From Neolewinella lacunae (GTDB taxonomy: Bacteria > Bacteroidota > Bacteroidia > Chitinophagales > Saprospiraceae), in contig NZ_JACSIT010000037.1 in NCBI RefSeq assembly GCF_014349155.1, positions 52,053 through 116,052 of the forward strand: a stretch of DNA of 64,000 bases, given 5' to 3'. How positions within the stretch are numbered: position 1 is the first letter of the stretch; every line of letters starts with the position of its first letter. The position numbers were made by a program, and so were the translations under genes. This document shows, in pieces, positions 51,061-58,284 of this stretch. Under the pieces are notes generated by a model. The model was given only the letters and a program-made list of their open reading frames with translations. It was not told the DNA's origin and made no database searches.

Positions 51061-51244
51061 GGGTGTTCCCATGGTGGGTGGGGAAAAAAGTGGCCGTCCC
51101 AATGGTCAAACTGGGACGGAGCCACTCACAAATCATAATCCCATGAACATATTTCTTATCGAAAAGAAGGCGCTTGACCTTCCCGATGATACAAAAGTGC
51201 GGCAAGTCGGGGAAGGGAACAAGGACATATTTAGCTATTTGTGA
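51014..51244 (+). CDS. Possible small protein downstream of or through the terminator
   Basis: 76-codon frame. The first 43 codons run through a terminator and a second hairpin (GTGGC...CGTCCCA/TGGGACG, about 51090-51125). The last 33 (MNIFLIEKKALDLPDDTKV..., from ATG 51144) look more protein-like. Probably either the short 33-aa form is real or neither is. No similarity recognised. Confidence 0.25.
   Translation: MNVLQPVPHSGPAFFLGVPMVGGEKSGRPNGQTGTEPLTNHNPMNIFLIEKKALDLPDDTKVRQVGEGNKDIFSYL
51027..51060 (+). terminator. Rho-independent terminator
   Basis: AGCCGGTTCCC pairs with GGGACCGGCT over a short loop, followed by nine T. Confidence 0.85.
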
Positions 51245-51377
51245 ACGATTTTTTAATAGATTTGATACACAAAATACTGGTTGTTAGTAATTTGTTTTCA
51301 TCCGTTGTGAAAATTTTATTGTCTGGCCCTGCGTTTAGTCCACCGAATTGCCCGGAAAAAGCCGCAAATTTGTGTCC

Positions 51378-51722
51378 ATGACTCTTTCAGAAGCGCAAGC
51401 TACCGTTGATACCTGGATCCGTACCGTAGGCGTCCGCTACTACGGCGAGCTGACCAACACCGCCATTTTGATGGAGGAAACCGGGGAGGTGGCCCGGCTG
51501 ATGGCGCGGCTTTACGGTGAGCAATCCTTCAAGCGCCCGGAAGATGCGGCTACGGCTCCGGCGCAGTTGGCCGATGAGCTGGCCGACGTCCTTTTCGTCC
51601 TCATCTGCCTGGCCAACCAGACTGGGGTAGACCTCGAAGACGCCTTTCGCCAGAACCTGGAAAAGAAAAGCATCCGCGATGCTGAGCGCCACCGCGACAA
51701 TCCGAAGTTGAAAACCCCCTGA
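51378..51722 (+). CDS. MazG-like nucleotide pyrophosphohydrolase
   Basis: 114 aa all-alpha NTP pyrophosphatase. The metal-binding EExxE-like pattern is in ILMEETGEVARLM and the second acidic cluster in LADELADVLFVLICLAN. It belongs to the short single-domain MazG-like/MazG-related group that cleans non-canonical nucleotides. Start ATG 51378; CAAATTTG lies 5 nt upstream, a near match to the leaderless arrangement seen elsewhere. Followed after 46 nt by an inverted pair of NotI-core repeats. Confidence 0.87.
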   Translation: MTLSEAQATVDTWIRTVGVRYYGELTNTAILMEETGEVARLMARLYGEQSFKRPEDAATAPAQLADELADVLFVLICLANQTGVDLEDAFRQNLEKKSIRDAERHRDNPKLKTP

Positions 51723-51768
51723 CCTGGTAGCGGGAACAGAACGACAGCCGGGCAGGTGCTGTGGCCGG

Positions 51769-51786
51769 GGGCGCGGCCGCAGGTGC
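51769..51786 (-). repeat. NotI-core repeat, left arm of an inverted pair
   Basis: GGGCGCGGCCGCAGGTGC, paired with 51855-51871 as a 17-nt perfect inverted repeat. Confidence 0.85.
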
Positions 51787-51854
51787 AGAGACCCGGACGA
51801 GGGAGCAATGCCGGGGCCAGCCCAGCGTTCCTTTGCTCCCTATCCCTTTACCCG

Positions 51855-51871
51855 GCACCTGCGGCCGCGCC
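51855..51871 (+). repeat. NotI-core repeat, right arm of an inverted pair
   Basis: GCACCTGCGGCCGCGCC; the 68-nt spacer contains a nested inverted pair GAGGGAGCAA/TTGCTCCCT. Confidence 0.85.
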
Positions 51872-51911
51872 AAAGGATGAGCATCCGCCGGTGGGTACTG
51901 CCTGATTCGCG

Positions 51912-51919
51912 TAATTTTG
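51912..51919 (+). promoter_or_regulatory. -7 box TAATTTTG of the patatin gene
   Basis: 19 nt before the ATG at 51939. Confidence 0.5.
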
Positions 51920-51938
51920 GCCTCTTCAATCCTTTACC

Positions 51939-54158
51939 ATGCGCACCTCGTTGTTGATCTTACTCTTGCTGGCCTTGCTCTCCGCCCCCGGGTGGGGTCA
52001 AACTGATGACCTTAAAGTTGGTTTGGTCTTGAGTGGAGGAGGTGCGCGGGGATACGCCCACATCGGGGCCTTGCAAGTGTTGGAGGAAGCGGGCATTCGC
52101 GTGGATTACATCGGGGGGACGAGCATGGGCTCCATCGTCGGTGGCCTCTACGCGGCGGGCTACCGGGCCGGGCAGCTGGAGCGGATGCTGCGGCAAACCG
52201 ACATCATGGCCGAACTGCAGGACGTCATCGGTCGGGAAAACCGCACGATCTACGAAAAACTTTATAATGAGCACTACCTGCTGGGGCTGAGCCTGCAAAA
52301 TTTTAGCCTTCAACTCCCCGCCGCCCTCTCCGACGGGCAGCGCATCCGGGATTTGTTCAGCCACTGGACGGCCGGGGTGCATACCGTGCGGGACTTCAGC
52401 CGCCTGCCCACGCCCTTTCTCTGTGTGGGTACAGACCTGGTAACGGGCGAAGCCATCCTGCTCGAAGAAGGCATTCTGGCCGATGCCATGCGCGCCAGTG
52501 CGGCCTTGCCCGGCGTACTGAGTCCCCACGAAATGAATGGCCACATCATGACCGACGGTGGAATTTCCAACAACTACCCCGCCGAGGAAATCAAGGAGAA
52601 GGGGATGGATTACATCATCGGCATCACCGTAGAACAGGACCCCTACGATGCCGATGAAATCAATTCGCTGGACAAACTCCTCCTCCAAATCGCCTTCTTC
52701 CAGGCCACCCGCCGGAACATCGATCAGTACGCCGCCACCAACATTGACCTGAAGCCCGAACTGGGGGGATTTTCCCAGCTCAGTTTTGAGTCCATCGACG
52801 ACATCATCCTGGCGGGGCGCCGCGCGGCCGAAGCTAAATTGGACAGCCTGCGGATGATTGCCGCCCGCCAACGTCCAGCCCCGGCCCAAGACAGCATTTC
52901 CGTCCCCAGCCACCTCAATGCTCCCATCGTCGAAATTGTCGGCAACGTCGATCTCAGCCGCCGTCAGATCCTCAGCTTTTTCAAGGGGGATCTGCCGGGG
53001 CGCATTGCCTGGACGGATTTCCGCGAAAACCTGGTAGCGCTCTTCGCCACCGGCCGCTATACCAACGTGGACTACGACTGGGAGGCCATTCCCGGCACGG
53101 AAGACGAAGTCAAACTCACCCTCCGCCTTAAGCAATCCCCCGACTTCGGCCAGCAACTACGCGTGGGCTTGCACTACGACCAGGTCTACCGGGCCAACCT
53201 GCTCGTTGGCCTGACGGTCAATGACTTCATTGCCAACAATTCCCTGACGACCATCGACCTCATCGGCGGTAGCCAGTTTCGGTACCGGGCCGACTACCGC
53301 GTTAACCGGGTCAATGGCATGGCCTTTGGGCTCCGCAGCCGGCTCCACTACTCCGAGGTGGACTTTGACCTGCCCCAAAACGTGGTAGGGCCGGGTGGGC
53401 TCACTTTCAAGGAACTGAATTTTCGCTTCTCCGACCTCAACCTGGAGGCCTACTGGGATTTTCTCCAAACCACCAACTCCTTCAGCGGCGTCTCTGCCGA
53501 AATAAAGCGTTACCGCAGCAATTCCGAGCAGTTGCTTGCGGCCGACACCGCCAATATTTATGCGCTGGCTGATGCCCACTACTTCGTCCCCCAGCTCTAT
53601 TTTCTCTACGATAAGCTCAGCGCGCGGGATTTCCCCATGCGGGGCTTCAGCATCCAGGCCAAAGCCCGGGCCATCCGGCAGTTGGGCACCGACGGAGCAG
53701 AGGCGGGTGCCTGGGCCTACAACGCTGATCTGGACTTTACGTTTTTCGTCCCTATTACGCCCTCGTTCAGTCTGGGCATGGAACTCACGGCGGGCGGTTT
53801 TCTGGATCAGCCCTCTTTGCCTTACCGGTATTACCTGGGCAGCAACAACCGCAACCTGATGAACAACTTCAAGGCCTTCCCGAGTCTGCGCCTGGGCGAA
53901 GCCTCGGGCAAAGACTTGCTGATGGGGGAATTTTTTGCCCGCATCCGTCCAGGTCAGGCGAGCCATTACTTTACGCTGGCGGGGCGGGTGGCGCGCCTGA
54001 CCCTGGATGCGGCCATCCCCAGTTCCGTCCGTCGCGATCTCCTGGCTGCGGGGCGCATCACTTACGGTTTCGATTCTCCGCTGGGGCCCATTGAACTCAC
54101 CTACGCCCACGGCAACGCGGGCCGGGAGTTGTATTTCAATTTGGGCTACTGGTTTTAG
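51939..54158 (+). CDS. Patatin-like phospholipase with POTRA and outer-membrane beta-barrel domains
   Basis: 739 aa. Signal peptide 1-20, then a patatin domain: oxyanion motif GGGARG at 33-38, nucleophile S62 in GTSMG, catalytic D206 in TDGG. A POTRA-like domain follows at about 325-400 (APIVEIVGNVDLSRRQILSFFKG, LFATGRYTNVDYDW), then a BamA/Omp85-type barrel to the terminal aromatic residue (YFNLGYWF). Architecture as in PlpD-type (type Vd) autotransporters and their Bacteroidota homologues: the lipase domain is presented at the outer membrane. Substrates unknown. Confidence 0.93.
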   Translation: MRTSLLILLLLALLSAPGWGQTDDLKVGLVLSGGGARGYAHIGALQVLEEAGIRVDYIGGTSMGSIVGGLYAAGYRAGQLERMLRQTDIMAELQDVIGRENRTIYEKLYNEHYLLGLSLQNFSLQLPAALSDGQRIRDLFSHWTAGVHTVRDFSRLPTPFLCVGTDLVTGEAILLEEGILADAMRASAALPGVLSPHEMNGHIMTDGGISNNYPAEEIKEKGMDYIIGITVEQDPYDADEINSLDKLLLQIAFFQATRRNIDQYAATNIDLKPELGGFSQLSFESIDDIILAGRRAAEAKLDSLRMIAARQRPAPAQDSISVPSHLNAPIVEIVGNVDLSRRQILSFFKGDLPGRIAWTDFRENLVALFATGRYTNVDYDWEAIPGTEDEVKLTLRLKQSPDFGQQLRVGLHYDQVYRANLLVGLTVNDFIANNSLTTIDLIGGSQFRYRADYRVNRVNGMAFGLRSRLHYSEVDFDLPQNVVGPGGLTFKELNFRFSDLNLEAYWDFLQTTNSFSGVSAEIKRYRSNSEQLLAADTANIYALADAHYFVPQLYFLYDKLSARDFPMRGFSIQAKARAIRQLGTDGAEAGAWAYNADLDFTFFVPITPSFSLGMELTAGGFLDQPSLPYRYYLGSNNRNLMNNFKAFPSLRLGEASGKDLLMGEFFARIRPGQASHYFTLAGRVARLTLDAAIPSSVRRDLLAAGRITYGFDSPLGPIELTYAHGNAGRELYFNLGYWF

Positions 54159-54291
54159 AGGGGGGCAGGCATAAGGTTTTATTCTTCCTCCGGCCATCCA
54201 GCGAAGAAAGTGCAACGTAGGCAAAGGGAGGGCTAGGCCGCAGCAGCAGCTTCGAGCTTATCCTAAAAGAATGCAGGTATGAGGAGTATCC

Positions 54292-54621
54292 TTAGTTGCC
54301 TCCCCGCTCGCCACGGATGAATCCTTTCATCCGGTTACTGTTCCAGGTAACCTGGCCGGTGTAGGGGTTATCGACCTGCAGCCAGCGCACGTAGCTCTTG
54401 GCGAAGATAACGTCCTGGAAGTGGACCTCTGCGCCGTTGGTCACGCGAATGGCGGGGTTACAGCCTTCGCAGATGAGCCTGAAGCCATTGCCGTTGTAGG
54501 TAGTGGGTTGGCTGATCACCAGGGTTTCCGTAAGGACGAGATCCTGCGTGAGATTGATGGTAACCTGACCGTAGGCGAAAGCGCCCAGAGCGAGGAGTAC
54601 AGTAGTGAAAAAAACCTTCAT
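54292..54621 (-). CDS. Small exported protein of unknown function
   Basis: 109 aa. Signal peptide 1-18 (VLLALGAFAYGQ), followed by a short beta-strand-rich sequence (VTINLTQDLVLTETLVISQPTTYNGNGFRLICEGC...IRVTNGAEVHFQDVIF) resembling a few turns of a parallel beta-helix; no C-terminal sorting domain. It may be complete or a truncated relative of larger beta-helix proteins. The 345-nt upstream interval has a TATATTTG box on the same strand at 54856-54863, which would give a long leader. Confidence 0.6.
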   Translation of the reverse strand: MKVFFTTVLLALGAFAYGQVTINLTQDLVLTETLVISQPTTYNGNGFRLICEGCNPAIRVTNGAEVHFQDVIFAKSYVRWLQVDNPYTGQVTWNSNRMKGFIRGERGGN

Positions 54622-54966
54622 GTTGTGTTGTTGCTATAGTGTAAACGGGAATAATAAAACTTCTGAAAAACGAAAGGCGGAAAATCCAGGAGAGATGACT
54701 GCTAAGACGAGGCACAACACGCAAAAGATACCTCCGGAGCGGGTCCAGAGAAAAAAACGGCTAGGTTTAAGATGGTAAGGCGGTACAAAAGGTCGCGAGG
54801 CGGGGGGGATTATGACGCTACTGCGGTTCTGACCACCGAGGATCATGAGATGGTGCAAATATAGGGCCATCGCCCAATGATTGGTAGTTGTGGAGCTTTT
54901 TTGTCCACCAGCCTAGTTCAAAGCGTTGCCAATGCCTACATTTACGGGGCTAATCTACCTGCCATC
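54622..54966. other. 345-nt divergent interval
   Basis: No gene seen. A TATATTTG box on the minus strand at 54856-54863 would serve the small exported protein; no clear box for the M42 peptidase gene was found. Confidence 0.4.
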
Positions 54967-56082
54967 ATGCTGAATATTTCCTTGCTTAAAGCCATTTGCG
55001 AAGCGCCTGGCGTCTCTGGTTTCGAACGCAGAATCCGCGAACTGGTCTTACGGGAAATCAAGGAGCTGGCCGACGAAGTCCAGATTGATAACATGGGCAA
55101 CGTGGTGGCCATCCGCCGCGGCAGGGTGGCTAAACGGGTGATGGTAGCCGCCCACATGGACGAGATTGGCTTCATCGTGAACCACATTGACGACAAGGGC
55201 TTCCTCCGCTTCCTTCCCCTCGGCGGCTTCGACCCCAAGACGCTGACGGCCCAGCGCGTTATCGTCCACGGCAGCAAAGACCTCATCGGGGTGCTGGGCT
55301 GCAAGCCGATCCACATCATGAAGCCCGAAGAGCGCAAAAACGTCATTCCGCTGGCCGACTATTTCGTGGATACCGGCCTGAGCAAAGAGGAAGTCTCTCG
55401 TTACGTTTCTGTGGGCGACCCGATCAGCCGCGAACGGGAACTGATCGAAATCGGCCACTGCGTCACCAGCAAATCTTTGGATAACCGGGTCTCGGTCTTC
55501 ATCCTCATCGAAACGTTGCGGCGGCTGCGGGACCAGGAATTGCCCTACGACCTCTACGCTACCTTCACCGTTCAGGAAGAAGTGGGCCTGCGCGGTGCCA
55601 TGGCCAGTACCGCCCACATTGACCCCGACTTTGGCTTCGGCCTCGACGTGACGATTGCCTACGATGTACCCGGCTCCAGCGCCCACGAAACCGTCACCAG
55701 CCTGGGCGAGGGCACGGCCATTAAAGTCATTGACGGCTCGGTCATTTCTGACTACCGCATGGTCAATTACCTCAAGGGCGTCGCCCACCGGGAAGGCATC
55801 AAAACCCAGCTGGAACTCTTGCCCGCCGGTGGCACCGATACGGCGGCCATTCAGCGCTACGGCACCAAGGGAGCCATCGTCGGGGCCATCTCCATCCCCT
55901 TGCGCAACATGCACCAGAGTACCGAAATGGCCCACTGCCAGGACATCGAGGCATCCATCGCCCTCCTCAGCGCCGGCATCCACCAATTGGACCGTTACGA
56001 CTGGGACTTCAGCGCCAGCCACGACAGCAACCGTCACCCCGATGCCAAGCCCAGCAGCGGAGGCGAGTTCGACTGGCTCTAA
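54967..56082 (+). CDS. M42 family metallopeptidase (glutamyl aminopeptidase/endoglucanase M type)
   Basis: 371 aa. M42 pattern with binuclear metal site: VMVAAHMDEIGFIV (His-x-Asp), TSKSLDNRVSV (bridging Asp), TVQEEVGLRGAM (catalytic and ligand Glu pair), GLDVTIAYD (ligand Asp) and RNMHQSTEM (ligand His). The PPLGG-type loop reads LRFLPLGGFDP. A cytosolic aminopeptidase that trims peptides. Start ATG 54967 (MLNISLLKAICEAPGVSGFE) agrees with the family; the longer frame is not conserved. A NotI-core composite begins 12 nt after the stop. Confidence 0.93.
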   Translation: MLNISLLKAICEAPGVSGFERRIRELVLREIKELADEVQIDNMGNVVAIRRGRVAKRVMVAAHMDEIGFIVNHIDDKGFLRFLPLGGFDPKTLTAQRVIVHGSKDLIGVLGCKPIHIMKPEERKNVIPLADYFVDTGLSKEEVSRYVSVGDPISRERELIEIGHCVTSKSLDNRVSVFILIETLRRLRDQELPYDLYATFTVQEEVGLRGAMASTAHIDPDFGFGLDVTIAYDVPGSSAHETVTSLGEGTAIKVIDGSVISDYRMVNYLKGVAHREGIKTQLELLPAGGTDTAAIQRYGTKGAIVGAISIPLRNMHQSTEMAHCQDIEASIALLSAGIHQLDRYDWDFSASHDSNRHPDAKPSSGGEFDWL

Positions 56083-56094
56083 GACCCAAAATCA

Positions 56095-56139
56095 GGGCGC
56101 GGCCGCAGGTGCTCCCCCCCGACCCCCCGAAAGGGGGAG
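56095..56139 (-). repeat. NotI-core repeat with C-rich hairpin (composite form)
   Basis: GGGCGCGGCCGCAGGTGC (56095-56112) plus CTCCCCCCC...GGGGGAG, 12 nt after the M42 stop. Confidence 0.85.
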
Positions 56140-56198
56140 AACGGATAAGGAGCAGGGACAAGCCAAAACCAGCCTACCATCTCCCGACCAGCCAGCGC

Positions 56199-56663
56199 TT
56201 ACACTTCCGCAGCTTCGGCTTTGGGCGGAGGAGTGGAAGCATTGAAACGCCGCATTTCGTCGCGGATGTCCACCAGCAACTGAATATCGCGCGGGGTAGG
56301 CACCTCTTTGTTAGTCTCGTCTTCAGAGCGGTCTTTGAGCCTATTGATGAGGCGGATAACGACGAAGAGGGTAAAGGCGACGATCGCAAAATCCAGCATG
56401 GCCTCAATCAAAAGTCCGTAGCCCAGTACAACGCCGGGGTCGGTCACAGTACCATCGGCGGCCAGGACGGGAGCTTTAAGGACCCACTCAAGATCGGAAA
56501 GATCCACGCCCGTGGTCAGATAGCCCAGGGGAGGAGTGATGATGCGCTTGACCAGGACATCAACGATCTGGTTAAACGCTGCCCCGATGACGACGCCGAT
56601 GGCCAGGTCAATCATGTTGCCCTTGACGGCAAATTTTCTGAATTCCTGCAAGAAATTGCTCAT
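56199..56663 (-). CDS. mscL: Large-conductance mechanosensitive channel
   Basis: 154 aa pressure-release channel of the inner membrane. N-terminal amphipathic FLQEFRKFAVKGN, first pore helix IDLAIGVVIGAAFNQIVDVLVKRIITPPLG, a periplasmic loop slightly longer than in E. coli, second helix GLLIEAMLDFAIVAFTLFVVIRLIN, and a cytoplasmic tail ending in Ala/Glu-rich residues. ATG 56663 gives the canonical MSNFLQEF start. Convergent with the M42 gene. Confidence 0.96.
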   Translation of the reverse strand: MSNFLQEFRKFAVKGNMIDLAIGVVIGAAFNQIVDVLVKRIITPPLGYLTTGVDLSDLEWVLKAPVLAADGTVTDPGVVLGYGLLIEAMLDFAIVAFTLFVVIRLINRLKDRSEDETNKEVPTPRDIQLLVDIRDEMRRFNASTPPPKAEAAEV

Positions 56664-56857
56664 GGTAAAAAAGAAGTTGGTGAAGAACGATAGTACTGGT
56701 GGGCCAACCAGTAAGTATCGTTACATTAAGTCGACGTCAGCACCGCGCTGGCTAGACTAAGGTGTAACAGGAATTGCTGGTTGGCCCACTAGGCGAAAAG
56801 CATAACCCTGCGGTCCAGCCCTGCGTTCAGGTCCGCCTCGCTCCTCATCCGATCTGC

Positions 56858-56875
56858 GCACCTGCGACCGCGCCC
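56858..56875 (+). repeat. NotI-core repeat after the DUF6427 gene
   Basis: GCACCTGCGACCGCGCCC, ending 1 nt before the stop of the minus-strand gene; same variant and placement as at gldE. Confidence 0.8.
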
Positions 56876-56876
56876 C

Positions 56877-57848
56877 TTACCACAGCAATCCCGGTACCAG
56901 GGCGGCGCTGAACAGGAGCAAATGGAAAAAATTGGCTCGCGCTACCGGGGCTTCCACGATGGCCAGGCCCAGTAAAATGCCCAGGGGAACAACGGCCACC
57001 TGCGCGAAGGACGCGTAGACCGTCGCACCAAAAAGGACCAGGGTGAGGGACGAAAGCAGCACCCAGAACTGGATGTTTATCCCCTTGCTCCCCTCAATAT
57101 TGAGCAGGCGCTGGATGCGGCCGGAAAGGGTGATCAGTACCAGGATCAGGAGTGCCAGCAAAGCCAGTCCTGCCAGGCTAAAAGGTGTGGCAGGCATAAA
57201 GTCGGCCAGGCCAATGACGGAAAATTGGAGCGTTAGGAAGCCTACGAAAGTCCCCCGGAAATAATGCCAGGTGCCCATTAAGAAATAGACCGTGAGTAAT
57301 CCTACCGTCACTTGCAGGAGACTCCGGGGCTCGGGCCTCCCCAAAACACCCACCCCAATGAGGAAGGCTGGCAGAAAAAAGAGGTACTCCGGGAAGAAAA
57401 GTGAGGCGACCCCCAACCAGGCCCCCGCGTTAAACAGTGCCACGGCAGGCTCATTGCGTTTGTAAAGCCGGCCCAGCGAAAGGAGTGCAAAAAGCAAAAA
57501 CACATTGGCCACCTGGATGGGGTGCAGCCACCGGAAAGCTGGCACCACCGCCCACATCAGGACCAGAAATAAGCCGGGAAACTGAGTGACTACCCGCGAC
57601 AGCTGGTGCCGTGTGGCCAGCGTGTTGGCCTGAACCCCTTGTACGCCCACCAGTAAGACGGGCAGCAGCAGGGCAAAGTTGCGGTGCTGCGCCAGCTGCT
57701 CCATCAGCCAGGTTCCCAGCACCCCGCCCCCCGTGTACGGCGGTCTGGGCTCGCCGCCACCCAAAAAAAGGGGAAGCTGCAACACCAGAGCGTACAGAAA
57801 CAAAAGAAGGCCGGCGTAGGCTTGGTTGGTGCGGAAGAGGGAAAGCAA
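56877..57848 (-). CDS. DUF6427-like multi-pass membrane protein
   Basis: 323 aa with about ten predicted membrane helices and few polar loops; N-terminus MLSLFRTNQAYAGLLLFLYALVLQLPLFLGG as in a Bacteroidota-specific family of unknown function (DUF6427). It starts with TTG at 57848; the residues before it in frame do not look membrane-protein-like, and a TACCTTTG box lies about 40 nt upstream. Ends directly at a NotI-core repeat. No role assigned. Confidence 0.72.
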   Translation of the reverse strand: MLSLFRTNQAYAGLLLFLYALVLQLPLFLGGGEPRPPYTGGGVLGTWLMEQLAQHRNFALLLPVLLVGVQGVQANTLATRHQLSRVVTQFPGLFLVLMWAVVPAFRWLHPIQVANVFLLFALLSLGRLYKRNEPAVALFNAGAWLGVASLFFPEYLFFLPAFLIGVGVLGRPEPRSLLQVTVGLLTVYFLMGTWHYFRGTFVGFLTLQFSVIGLADFMPATPFSLAGLALLALLILVLITLSGRIQRLLNIEGSKGINIQFWVLLSSLTLVLFGATVYASFAQVAVVPLGILLGLAIVEAPVARANFFHLLLFSAALVPGLLW

Positions 57849-57906
57849 TGGCTGGGCGGAGTTAACTCTGGTGCCAAAGGTAAGGTAATGCCCGCAAGTG
57901 GCTAAT

Positions 57907-57962
57907 GAGTGAATGCGCGAAGGAGTGAATGAGTGAATGCGCGAATGAGTGAATGCGCGAAT
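57907..57962 (+). repeat. Tandem array of GAGTGAAT and GAGTGAATGCGCGAAT units
   Basis: Three 16-nt units and one 8-nt half unit in a row. Confidence 0.8.
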
Positions 57963-57994
57963 GATGCTACCGCGAGCGACAGGCTACCGTACAG

Positions 57995-58092
57995 GGCTAC
58001 GCGAAAAAATCGGCTGAGGGTGGTATCCCCACCGAAAACACCAGTGACATGGGGCTACGCGAAAAACACTGCTGAGGGCGTCCCCACCCGAA
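57995..58092 (+). repeat. Two direct repeats GGGCTACGCGAAAAA...GCTGAGGG..CCCCACC
   Basis: Copies start at about 57995 and 58052, 57 nt apart; they share the GTCCCCACC word with the inverted repeat at 687-729. Confidence 0.6.
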
Positions 58093-58250
58093 CCCATCTT
58101 GGCTGTGTCCCCACGCAAAACCTCTCGCTAAAGGGAGGCAAATTGGTAAAGGAATAAAGGGGAAAGGAATAAGGGGAATGAAGAAAGGGGGAAAGGAATA
58201 AAGGGGAAAGGTTTGAAGGAAAGCTTCCCCCTTGCGGCAGCTCCACTCAC

Positions 58251-58284
58251 GCATTCACTCATTCACTCATTCACTCATTCACTC
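58251..58284 (-). repeat. Tandem array of ATTCACTC (inverted GAGTGAAT)
   Basis: Four 8-nt units; they run into the batD stop codon, whose TGA is part of the last unit. Confidence 0.75.

Larger units (their letters stand above)
57849..58278. other. 430-nt low-complexity interval
   Basis: Contains GAGTGAAT tandem arrays on both sides (57907-57962 and 58251-58284, inverted), two direct repeats starting GGGCTACGCGAAAAA (about 57995 and 58052), three GTCCCCACC-type words, and a purine-rich strand (about 58137-58212). No gene supported. Confidence 0.6.

Noticed and set aside
57907..58284. CRISPR-like array
   Set aside because: Units are 8-16 nt without unique spacers, and there are no cas genes; these are simple tandem repeats.
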